Part shown: in pieces, positions 1-6,524 of the stretch
Numbering within the stretch: position 1 is the first letter of the stretch
Layout of the letters: each line of letters opens with the position of its first letter
From: an uncultured Gammaproteobacteria bacterium
GTDB taxonomy: Bacteria > Pseudomonadota > Gammaproteobacteria > GCA-2729495
Reading direction: 5' to 3'
DNA: 39,618 nucleotides
Assembly: GCA_947258805.1 (NCBI GenBank)
Contig: CAMYJV010000017.1
Coordinates: 1-39,618, forward strand
The notes under the pieces: model-generated
What the model was told of the DNA's origin: nothing
The model's input: the letters and a program-made list of their open reading frames with translations, nothing else
Database searches by the model: none
Program-made: the position numbers and the translations under genes

Positions 1-567
1 AGTGGCTGGCTGATCGCCGTCATTGCAATACTCGTGGTAAATATCTTGCTCGTCGGCGCGCTGCTGCTGCGTGAAGACAGCGACGCGCCGGCCACACGCA
101 CCGTGCAACCCGCGCCGGTCCCCAGGGCCACACCCGCCCCGGCGCGGCGCCCGGCGCCCACCGCGCCGAGGCGCGAAGACATCCGACCGCTGGCCGAAGA
201 AGTGCCTGGCGCGGCGGACACCGATGTGCCGGGAGCGGGCGGCACGGTTGCAGCAAACCGGCCGGCCCAGGCCGTGGCCGCATTGGCCACACCCGCGCCG
301 GAGCCTGCTGCAACACCGTCGACCTCCAGTGCTGCCGCCGGACTACCCAGCATGGAACAAGTCGTGCTCGAAGGCCGGCTGGAAATGAACATACTGCGCC
401 TCGACATACACGTGTACAGCGAACAGCCCGCGCAGCGTTTCGTGTTCATCAATATGACCAAGTACCGGGAAGGTGAAGCCCTGAAGGAAGGCCCGCGCGT
501 GGAGAACATCACGCCGGACGGCGTCGTGCTGAGCCACCAGGGCAACCGTTTCGTACTGACCCGCTAG
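1..567 (+). CDS. gspB: Type II secretion protein GspB, C-terminal part (5' end outside window)
   Basis: The reading frame is open from base 1 and stops at TAG 565-567, so the N-terminus lies upstream. It begins with a membrane-spanning segment (GWLIAVIAILVVNILLVGAL), followed by about 100 residues rich in Pro and Ala that would cross the periplasm. The last ~70 residues form a compact domain with LDIHVYSEQPAQRFVFINM, YREG and ITPDGVVLSHQG. This matches the C-terminal domain of GspB/ExeB/PulB, which works with the GspA ATPase to insert or assemble the GspD secretin of the type II secretion system. GspA would be expected just upstream. The gene ends 19 bases before the stop of the convergent SRAP gene, with no obvious terminator between them. 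Confidence 0.85.
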   Translation, partial: SGWLIAVIAILVVNILLVGALLLREDSDAPATRTVQPAPVPRATPAPARRPAPTAPRREDIRPLAEEVPGAADTDVPGAGGTVAANRPAQAVAALATPAPEPAATPSTSSAAAGLPSMEQVVLEGRLEMNILRLDIHVYSEQPAQRFVFINMTKYREGEALKEGPRVENITPDGVVLSHQGNRFVLTR

Positions 568-586
568 AGACCACGGCCAGGTTTGC

Positions 587-1255
587 TCACTCGGCGTCCA
601 CGGGCTGGATCAGGTCGGCGCCGTCATGGGCCGGGCTGTTCACCGCCCGGCTGACCGGCTGCATGTGCAGCTCCGTGGTGACAACACTATCCAGGACCGC
701 CAGCGCCTCGTCGCTGCCTGCCGCGCCGAGCCATCGATCGAGCGCATCGGGCGGCAGAATAACCGGCATGCGATGGTGAACCTCGCGCATGGCGCCGCTG
801 GCCTCGGTGGTGAGCAGCGTGCAGGTCTCAAGGGGCACATCGCCCTTGTCCCAGTGCTCCCACAGCCCCGCCATCAGGAAAGGCCCGCCGGCGGCCGCGG
901 TGATGAACCACGGCTGCTTCGGACCATCTGCCCGTTGCTGCCACTCGTAAAAGCCGTCGGCAAGGACTGCGCAACGCCGCCGCCGGAAAGCTGCCCGGAA
1001 TGCGGGCTTCTCCGCCACCGTCTCGAGCCTCGCATTGATCAGCCGGTTGCCGATCGCCGGTTCCTTCGCCCAGCTGGGCACGAGCCCCCAGCGCAGCATC
1101 GCAAACTCCGCCGCCGTCGCCTTTCCCGCCCGGAGCGTAGCCACCAGTTGCGTCGGCGCGATATTGTAATGCGGTTTCAGTTCGACGGTGCAATCGACAC
1201 CGAAGAGTTCCTGCACGGCCTCGCGCGGCGAAAAGAAAGCAAACCGGCCACACAT
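587..1255 (-). CDS. yedK: SRAP-family abasic-site protein (YedK/HMCES-like)
   Basis: The 222-residue protein is the full length of the SOS response-associated peptidase family, which covalently traps abasic sites in single-stranded DNA through its N-terminal cysteine. All the expected active-site elements are visible: MCGRF with Cys2, LINARLET with Asn74, DGFYEW with Glu104, and VHHRMPV with His160. Removal of Met1 to expose Cys2 is normal for the family. It follows yadH on the same strand by 14 bases, so it may be the last gene of a flhD-like/yadG/yadH/SRAP transcript. I see no LexA box directly upstream. Confidence 0.93.
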   Translation of the reverse strand: MCGRFAFFSPREAVQELFGVDCTVELKPHYNIAPTQLVATLRAGKATAAEFAMLRWGLVPSWAKEPAIGNRLINARLETVAEKPAFRAAFRRRRCAVLADGFYEWQQRADGPKQPWFITAAAGGPFLMAGLWEHWDKGDVPLETCTLLTTEASGAMREVHHRMPVILPPDALDRWLGAAGSDEALAVLDSVVTTELHMQPVSRAVNSPAHDGADLIQPVDAE

Positions 1256-1269
1256 ACTTCAGGCCAGCC

Positions 1270-2043
1270 TCAGTCGCGTATACCGACGCCCCGGTGGATC
1301 AGCACCAGGCTCAGCATAAACAACCCGCCCAGAAAGGCCAGGATGATCAGGTAGGCGACCCAGATATTGATGTCCGAAACGCCCAGCACGCCGAATCGAA
1401 ACGCATTGACCATGTACAGGATCGGATTCAGCAGTGACAACTGTTGGGCGAATTCCGGCAGCAGGGACACGGAGTAGAACACGCCGCCGAGATAGGTCAG
1501 CGGCGCCAGCACAAAGGACGGAATAATAGACACGTCGTCGAACTTGCGCGCAAAGATCGCGTTGATGAGGCCACCGAGAGAGAACACGGCGGAGGTCAGG
1601 ATGATCACGCTGACCGCGATGAACAGGTTGTGAACGGGCAGCCGGGTAAAAAACAGCGCGATCCCGGTGACCACCAGACCAACCAGCAGGCCACGGACCA
1701 TGCCACCCAGCATATGACCGATCACGATGACCCAGTTGGGCATTGGTGCGACCAGCATCTCCTCGAGGTGGCGGTTGTACTTGGCGCTGAAGAAAGACGA
1801 CACCACATTGCCGTAAGAATTGGTAATGACCGACATCAGGATCAGCCCCGGCGCGATGTATTCCATGTAATCGAACCCCGCCATCTGCCCGATGCGCCGG
1901 CCGATCAGGGTGCCGAAGATCAGGAAATACAGCGTCATCGTGATGGCCGGCGGCACCAGGGTCTGGACCCAGATCCGCATGACGCGCTGGAATTCCTTGT
2001 TCCCAAGTGTGCCGAGGCTGATGAGCTGACCCTGCAGGTTCAT
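1270..2043 (-). CDS. yadH: ABC-2 type transporter permease, YadH-like
   Basis: This 257-residue protein has about six hydrophobic segments and the ABC-2 membrane pattern (VPPAITMTLYFLIFGTLIG, EEMLVAPMPNWVIVIGHMLGG, PLTYLGGVFYSVSLLP, NPILYMVNAFRFGVLG). It would form the membrane half of an exporter with the ATPase encoded immediately upstream, whose stop overlaps its ATG by 4 bases, indicating translational coupling. YadGH-type exporters are widespread in proteobacteria, but their substrate is not established, so none is assigned here. Length and motifs look intact. Confidence 0.9.
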   Translation of the reverse strand: MNLQGQLISLGTLGNKEFQRVMRIWVQTLVPPAITMTLYFLIFGTLIGRRIGQMAGFDYMEYIAPGLILMSVITNSYGNVVSSFFSAKYNRHLEEMLVAPMPNWVIVIGHMLGGMVRGLLVGLVVTGIALFFTRLPVHNLFIAVSVIILTSAVFSLGGLINAIFARKFDDVSIIPSFVLAPLTYLGGVFYSVSLLPEFAQQLSLLNPILYMVNAFRFGVLGVSDINIWVAYLIILAFLGGLFMLSLVLIHRGVGIRD

Positions 2044-2993
2044 GAGGCCCTCGCAGCGATGGACTCCACGGCCTGCTCTTGACTACCGCGTTCGGTAAGG
2101 CGAAAGAACACCTCTTCCAGCCGATTCGATTTATTGCGCATGCTGATCACGCTGATGCCCGCACCGCTGAGCATGCGGAACAGGCCGTTCAGGTCCTGGT
2201 TGCGGGTGATTTCCACCTGCAGCTCGTTCTCGTTCAGCAGCGTGACGTCAAACTCGTCGAACAGCGGCAAGGCCACCACGGGCTCACGCGTGGTCAGGAC
2301 GAAAATTTCCCGATGCAGTTTCATCAGGATCGACGTCATGCGATCGTTCGCCACGATCTTGCCGTGGTCGATGATGCCGACATGCCGACAGAGCTTCTCC
2401 GCTTCTTCCAGGTAGTGCGTGGTCAGAATGATGGTGGTGCCCTGTTCGTTGATCTCGCGCAGAAACTCCCACATGGAGCGCCGTATTTCGACATCCACCC
2501 CGGCCGTCGGTTCGTCGAGTATCAGCAGCCGGGGCTTGTGGACCAGGGCCCGGGCAATCATCAGCCGGCGCTTCATGCCGCCGGACAGGTTTCGCGCGAT
2601 GTCGTCGCGCCGGTCCCAGAGTTGCATCTGTTCCAGGACTTCCCGGGCACGCCGGCGCGCCTCGCGACGCGGAACGCCGTAGAAGCCCGCCTGGTTCGCC
2701 ACGATATTGTCCAGCTGGTCGAACTGGTTCAGGTTGATTTCCTGGGGTACGACGCCGAGGCAACTCTTGGCGGCGGCGAGGTCGGTGTCCAGGCTGTGGC
2801 CGAAAACCTCGACCTGGCCGGAAGTCTTGTTGACCAGGGACGTGACGATGCCGATGGCCGTGGTCTTGCCGGCCCCGTTGGGCCCGAGCAGAGCGAAGAA
2901 ATCGCCCTCCTCCACGACCAGATCAATGCCGTCCAGGGCCCGCACGCCGTTAGCGTAGGTCTTGACCAGGTTTCGAATCGCGAGTGCGTGCAT
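2040..2993 (-). CDS. yadG: ABC transporter ATP-binding protein, YadG-like
   Basis: The 317-residue ATPase has a Walker A at residues 37-44 (GPNGAGKT), a Q-loop (GVVPQE), the signature NLSGGMKRR, a Walker B with LLILDEPTAGVD, and the switch histidine in TTHYLEEAE. After the ATPase core, a C-terminal extension of ~90 residues (from about VVALPLFDEF) is typical of ABC-2 exporters with a separate permease. It pairs with the overlapping yadH. The start is the ATG at 2991-2993; I see no strong ribosome binding site. The gene lies 63 bases downstream of the FlhD-like gene on the same strand and may share its transcript. Confidence 0.92.
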   Translation of the reverse strand: MHALAIRNLVKTYANGVRALDGIDLVVEEGDFFALLGPNGAGKTTAIGIVTSLVNKTSGQVEVFGHSLDTDLAAAKSCLGVVPQEINLNQFDQLDNIVANQAGFYGVPRREARRRAREVLEQMQLWDRRDDIARNLSGGMKRRLMIARALVHKPRLLILDEPTAGVDVEIRRSMWEFLREINEQGTTIILTTHYLEEAEKLCRHVGIIDHGKIVANDRMTSILMKLHREIFVLTTREPVVALPLFDEFDVTLLNENELQVEITRNQDLNGLFRMLSGAGISVISMRNKSNRLEEVFFRLTERGSQEQAVESIAARAS

Positions 2994-3056
2994 GACCGAC
3001 CATTTTGCCCGTCCGGAGAACCACAGGCCAAGGGTGGGTCAGCAGCGGCCGAAAAC

Positions 3057-3659
3057 TCAGGCGCGATGCCGTTGCGGACGTGGCGGCCGCAAACCGGCCA
3101 GACCCAGCGGAATCAGGTCGAGCCCGACGGGGCGCCAGCCATCGGCCTTCATGCGCGCGGCCCGCATCAGCAGTGGCAGCAGGTTGGGGCTGAAGGCCCG
3201 GCACACGCGCAGTTGCGAGGCTGCCAATGGGACACAGTTCTGGATCGTGTCGAAGCCGAGCTGTGCGAGCCGCTGCACCCGGGCCTGATCGGCACCCACG
3301 CACAGGGATGCGGCAACTGGCTGGTGGCGGGCAATTTGCCAAAGGTACGTCAGCAGGCCCGCCGCATAGGAATTGGCGGCGAGGCGCCAGGCAGGATCCA
3401 GGTTTGCCGGCGGTGGCTGTTCGGCAACCTGCGTCGATAACGGCAGCGTCCGGAAACCGGCCAAAGGTACCGGCAGTGCAGCCAACCGCCGCAGCTCTGA
3501 AGCATTCAGCGCAGCCAGCGCCTGAACGCTCCGGGGGTGCAGGCCGAGCATTTCGAGCCCGGCGTCACCAGCCCGGGGGTCCGCCACCAGGCTCAGGAAG
3601 GCCACGTTCAGATCCCGAATTTCGACGAAAAAAACCTTATCCAGCGCTTCACACCGCAT
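3057..3659 (-). CDS. FlhD-like regulator with an apparent tandem duplication of the FlhD domain
   Basis: I chose the ATG at 3657-3659 because AGGAG lies 7 bases before it. An ATG five codons further upstream lacks such a site. The resulting 200-residue protein is almost twice as long as E. coli FlhD (~116-119 residues). Residues ~14-70 (IRDLNVAFLSLVA, then LGLHPRSVQALAALNASELR, then PLAGFR) follow the FlhD layout from memory: a helical IYDINLSYLLLAQ-type start, then LGI......TLAALT, then a CHFR-like end. Residues ~96-154 repeat the pattern (AAGLLTYLWQIA, VGADQARVQRLAQLG, LAASQLRVCR). A Pro-rich linker (residues ~80-90) separates them. FlhD and FlhC together form the class 1 flagellar activator. 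The gene is divergent from the FlhC-like gene at 3781, which supports the pairing. The true targets are unknown; no flagellar genes are in the window. Confidence 0.6.
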   Translation of the reverse strand: MRCEALDKVFFVEIRDLNVAFLSLVADPRAGDAGLEMLGLHPRSVQALAALNASELRRLAALPVPLAGFRTLPLSTQVAEQPPPANLDPAWRLAANSYAAGLLTYLWQIARHQPVAASLCVGADQARVQRLAQLGFDTIQNCVPLAASQLRVCRAFSPNLLPLLMRAARMKADGWRPVGLDLIPLGLAGLRPPRPQRHRA

Positions 3660-3738
3660 TGGCCAGCTCCTCATATCTCAGGGCCGGATTACTATATATG
3701 GGAATTTTCGACCATAAAAGGTAAAAACAGCCTTGAAT

Positions 3739-3753
3739 CGGGTTCCGAACCCG
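3739..3753. promoter_or_regulatory. Inverted repeat in the flhD-like/flhC-like divergent promoter region
   Basis: CGGGTT-CCG-AACCCG is a perfect dyad with 6-base arms and a 3-base centre, placed 28 bases upstream of the FlhC-like ATG. The surrounding intergenic stretch (3660-3780) is the most AT-rich in the area (ACTATATATGGGAATTTTCG around 3691-3710), as expected for a promoter region shared by two divergent genes. It could be an operator for the FlhD-like/FlhC-like pair itself or for another regulator, or just a leader hairpin. Confidence 0.4.
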
Positions 3754-3780
3754 TTTCCAGCCAAAGGGAGAAGAATTGTC

Positions 3781-4362
3781 ATGCGGGTAACAGATGACCG
3801 CTACTCAGGCGAGTTGGAGAGGTTTGACCTGGCCATGCGGATGATCCGGCACGAAGCCCGAACCGGCACGATCCGTGCCTGCACGGGCTTCACCGAAGAC
3901 CGCGTGCGCAAGCTCGTTGCCAGCTACTGCCGGGAGACGGGCCGGCCGCCGTTGCGGCGCCGGCGCGGCAAGTCGCCGCGCCAGGTGGCGCCTTTCGTCA
4001 GCAGCGCCGAGCGCCAGGCCGAGACCACCCGGCTCGCGACGCTATATATCTATTGCCGCGCAGCTGACCTGAACGCCGAAGGCCGCATCACGCGCGACGA
4101 GAACGACTCGCTGGTCGAGATTGCCCAGCGGGTGTGCCAGGCCTACGAACTCTATGAAATGCTTGAACCCAGCCCAACGCTGTCCTTCGAATGGGCCTGG
4201 AACCTCTATCATGCGCTGCTGGTAACGGGTGAACTGTACTTTGCGTGGTGTGCGGCTTGCGATGCGCCCTATGTTCAGGACCGCTACGCACTGGATTACG
4301 AACACTGCCCGTCATGTGAACTGCGTGAGCAGCAGGAGAGGCGTGCACATGAACTCCGATGA
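3781..4362 (+). CDS. FlhC-like transcriptional regulator
   Basis: Starting at ATG 3781, with AGGGAG about 10 bases upstream, the protein has 193 residues, essentially the length of E. coli FlhC (192). The N-terminal half shows the FlhC helix-turn-helix pattern (LAMRMIRHEAR, DRVRKLVASYCRETGRPP, then a KSPRQVAPFVSS segment resembling SPPKGMLPFS). The middle has AYELYEMLEPSPTLSFEWAW, parallel to AYRLYLE and LTRAWTLVRF in FlhC. The C-terminal zinc site is complete: Cys157, Cys160, Cys176 and Cys179, as CxxC-15-CxxC, close to the FlhC arrangement. FlhC binds DNA with FlhD to switch on flagellar and other genes. Here it is divergent from the FlhD-like gene rather than co-transcribed, and it is followed 9 bases later by the disrupted nudC. 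It is strongly diverged from enterobacterial FlhC outside these landmarks. Confidence 0.7.
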   Translation: MRVTDDRYSGELERFDLAMRMIRHEARTGTIRACTGFTEDRVRKLVASYCRETGRPPLRRRRGKSPRQVAPFVSSAERQAETTRLATLYIYCRAADLNAEGRITRDENDSLVEIAQRVCQAYELYEMLEPSPTLSFEWAWNLYHALLVTGELYFAWCAACDAPYVQDRYALDYEHCPSCELREQQERRAHELR

Positions 4363-4371
4363 CTGCCCCCG

Positions 4372-5269
4372 ATGACTAAAGTCGAGATCACCTTTGCCGG
4401 CGGGCGTCTGGACCGGGCGCCGGAGGTGCGCGCGGATCCCGCCGCGCTGCACGCGGCGCTGACCTCGCCGCAGGCCCGCTTCGTGCCGGTCTGGCAACAA
4501 CGCTGCCTGGTGCAGAACGACCGGGCGGGCCTGCTGAGCGCGGCCGAGCTGGGCGCGGCCGCGCCCGGAGTGGATGCCGCCATTCTGCTTGGCCGGCGCG
4601 CCGACGAGTGGCTGTTCGCCGCAGAGCTCGATGCGGCGCGGGCGCCGAAGCTTGGCCCGGGCCAGGTGTTTGCCGAGCTCCGCGAGGTCATGGGGCAGTT
4701 GCCGGCCGGGGACGCCGCCCTGGTGGCCTAGCGGCGTGTGCGGCGCAGAGAACCGGCCGCGAGAAGGCGGCTTTGTCATGGAGTGCACCGCGGCGGGTTG
4801 CGGACATCGCAGTTTTCCGCGTCTCGATCCGGCGGTGATCGTGCTGGTACACCATGGCGAAAGCTGCCTGATGGGGCGCCAGCCCACCTGGCCGGAAGGC
4901 CGTTTTTCGACAATCGCCGGCTTCATCGAGCCGGGCGAAGGCCTTGAAGATGCGGTGCGCCGCGAAGTGGCTGAAGAGACCAACATCCGGGTCGGTGCCT
5001 GCCATTATTTCGCGTCGCAGCCGTGGCCGTTTCCCGCGGCATTGATGATCGGCTTTCACGCCGTGGCTGAAAGCACCGATATTCGTCTGAACGACGGCGA
5101 GCTGGCCGACGCCCGCTGGCTGACACGCGAGCAGATTGCGGGCCGGGACGTCACCTTGCCGCCGCGCACCTCCGTCGCCTTCCGGCTCATCGAATCATGG
5201 TTCGACAAGGGCGGCGTCACGCTGCGTGAACTGGGGATAGAGGGCCCGCCTCTCAAGCTGCGCCGCTGA
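4372..5269 (+). pseudogene. nudC: NADH pyrophosphatase NudC, disrupted in the zinc ribbon
   Basis: Frame 1 (4372-4731) encodes the N-terminal NUDIX-like domain (AILLGRRADEWLFAAEL) and stops at TAG after ALVA. A shifted frame then resumes with GVCGAENRPREGGFVMECT, the remaining zinc-ribbon cysteines, the Nudix box (GFIEPGEGLEDAVRREVAEE) and the NudC signature SQPWPFP, ending at TGA 5267-5269. NudC hydrolyses NAD(H) and removes NAD caps from RNA. Intact relatives carry roughly 13 residues (a YARxLxxWHxxHxFC-like stretch) between ALVA and GVCGA. These and the first zinc cysteine are missing. The junction fits a deletion running from inside a Tyr TAC codon to inside the TGC codon, with length 2 modulo 3, probably ~40 bases. 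An ATG at 4778 could start a separate Nudix fragment. The 3' end overlaps the convergent esterase gene by 17 bases. Confidence 0.75.
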
Positions 5270-5939
5270 CCGCCGGCAGGCAGCGGTCGAGGAACGCGCG
5301 CACGTCGGCGAGTTCATCGGGAATCACGGCATGCGGAATAGGGTAGGTACGCCACTCCGCATCACCATTGACTGCCTGCAACTGTTCATGGGAAGCGCGG
5401 CCGATCCACTCTGGCACCACCGGGTCAGCTTCGCCGTGCCCCTGGAATATGGGCGTCGACCGGTTTGCCGGGGTAATTTCTGCCGCCAGGGTGCGAGCCA
5501 GCGGCAGATAACACGACAATCCGACGATGCCGGCCAGGCGCTGCGGAAATCGCAGCCCGGTGAAAAGCGCCGTGGCACCGCCCTGGGAAAAACCGCCCAG
5601 TACGATTCGCTCCGCAGGAATGCCTCGGGCGATCTCGGCTTTCAGCAGCGCGCCCACACTAGCAGCGGCGCTGCGAATTCCCCCTTCGTCCTCCGGGTGG
5701 CCGTCTGGATCGAGATCGCCGATGTCGTACCAGGCCCGCATCTGCATGCCCGCATTCACCGTGACCGGGCGCACGGGTGCGTTCGGAAACACAAAGCGCA
5801 GCGGCCGTTTGGGGCCCAGGGCCAACATCGGCACCACGGGTTCGAAATCGTGGGCATCAGCGCCCAACCCGTGTAGCCAGATCACCGCCGCGTCAGGGGC
5901 CGGCCCCGACTCCCGCACCAGGGTGCTGAGTTCGTTCAT
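5253..5939 (-). CDS. Carboxylesterase/lysophospholipase-like alpha/beta hydrolase (YpfH/EstB type)
   Basis: The 228-residue protein is a complete small serine hydrolase of the Abhydrolase_2 family. It has an oxyanion segment (WLHGLGADAHDF), the nucleophile elbow GFSQGG with Ser118, an acidic residue in HGEADPVVP (Asp172) and the catalytic His203 in PIPHAVIPDE. The segment AWYDIGDLDPDG resembles the WYD(I/L) stretch seen in carboxylesterases of this family. It is probably cytoplasmic, as no signal peptide is visible; the natural ester substrate is unknown. The gene is divergent from argR, leaving a ~110-base shared upstream region, and overlaps the 3' end of nudC tail to tail. Confidence 0.88.
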   Translation of the reverse strand: MNELSTLVRESGPAPDAAVIWLHGLGADAHDFEPVVPMLALGPKRPLRFVFPNAPVRPVTVNAGMQMRAWYDIGDLDPDGHPEDEGGIRSAAASVGALLKAEIARGIPAERIVLGGFSQGGATALFTGLRFPQRLAGIVGLSCYLPLARTLAAEITPANRSTPIFQGHGEADPVVPEWIGRASHEQLQAVNGDAEWRTYPIPHAVIPDELADVRAFLDRCLPAVSGAA

Positions 5940-5990
5940 GACAGCTCCGCCGGAATTCAGCGGCTGATGGTAATCGCGTGCACGCAGCCA

Positions 5991-6018
5991 TTGACAGCCA
6001 GGCGTCAGATGATAGTAT
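5991..6018 (+). promoter_or_regulatory. sigma70-type promoter of argR and the arginine cluster
   Basis: TTGACA at 5991-5996 is followed after 16 bases by TAGTAT at 6013-6018. This places the transcription start near 6025 and gives a leader of about 25 bases before the argR ATG at 6051. No Shine-Dalgarno sequence is visible in that leader. The -10 lies inside the perfect dyad annotated next, a layout expected of a repressed promoter. Confidence 0.55.
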
Positions 6019-6046
6019 GCGCATCCTTTTTATTTTATGCGCATAC
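6015..6046. promoter_or_regulatory. Probable ArgR operator: perfect dyad overlapping the argR promoter
   Basis: GTATGCGCAT (6015-6024) and ATGCGCATAC (6037-6046) are exact reverse complements separated by 12 bases, nearly all T. Each arm contains the self-complementary ATGCGCAT, so the palindrome is repeated with a 20-base period. ArgR hexamers bind paired boxes about 21 bases apart, and the position over the -10 and start site suits autorepression. The core differs from the enterobacterial ARG box (TGAAT...ATTCA), so the assignment rests on position and spacing, not on consensus. Confidence 0.55.
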
Positions 6047-6050
6047 TTTG

Positions 6051-6524
6051 ATGCCGATCGATCAGGCAGCCCGCTCCGCTAGGCAACAGGCGATCCTGGA
6101 CATCCTGCAGGAACGGACCGTGACCCGGCAGGCCGAGGTTGTGGCCCTGTTGCAGGACCGCGGGATCCCGGCGACACAGTCGAGCGTGAGCCGCGATCTG
6201 CGCCAGCTCGGTATTGCCAAGCTGGATGAAGGTTACGCCGAGGCGCGCAGAGCGCCTGCCGAAGACAATCCGCGCCCGCCCGGCGACTTTGTCCGCGGCA
6301 CGGCGGCGGCGGGCGCCAATCTGCTGGTCATCCGCACGGCCGTAGGGGCCGCGGCGCGGGTTGCGGTCTACCTGGACCGGGCGGGCTGGTCGGAAATCGT
6401 CGGCACCCTCTCTGGCGACGACACGGTGTTCGTTGCCACTGACAGCGGCGCCGCACAGCGCCGCCTCCAGGCGCGGCTGCGCGCAGAATTTGCCATCGAC
6501 GAAAACTCGGGACACAACGGATGA
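6051..6524 (+). CDS. argR: Arginine repressor ArgR
   Basis: This 157-residue protein has the two ArgR domains. The winged helix-turn-helix (residues ~8-65) contains QQAILDILQERTVTRQAEV and the recognition segment SSVSRDLRQLG. The C-terminal arginine-binding/oligomerisation domain has GWSEIVGTLSGDDTVFVAT, matching the conserved GTIAGDDTIFV stretch. ArgR with arginine represses arginine biosynthesis. I start at ATG 6051; an in-frame ATG at 6009 would put the operator inside the coding region. The stop overlaps the argG ATG by 4 bases, so the repressor is cotranscribed with the genes it should control. Confidence 0.92.
   Translation: MPIDQAARSARQQAILDILQERTVTRQAEVVALLQDRGIPATQSSVSRDLRQLGIAKLDEGYAEARRAPAEDNPRPPGDFVRGTAAAGANLLVIRTAVGAAARVAVYLDRAGWSEIVGTLSGDDTVFVATDSGAAQRRLQARLRAEFAIDENSGHNG

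Noticed and set aside
2079..3440. A 453-residue open frame antisense to yadG
   Set aside because: It is the shadow of the GC-rich yadG and FlhD-like genes; its composition (His/Gln/Asp-rich) has no protein motifs.
4574..4777. Upstream extension of the Nudix fragment from an ATG at 4574
   Set aside because: This part is the shifted-frame shadow of the NUDIX-like domain; real homology resumes only at GVCGA near 4735.
6009..6050. An upstream ATG start for argR at 6009
   Set aside because: It would place the promoter -10 and the operator dyad inside the coding sequence, and the added residues are unlike ArgR.
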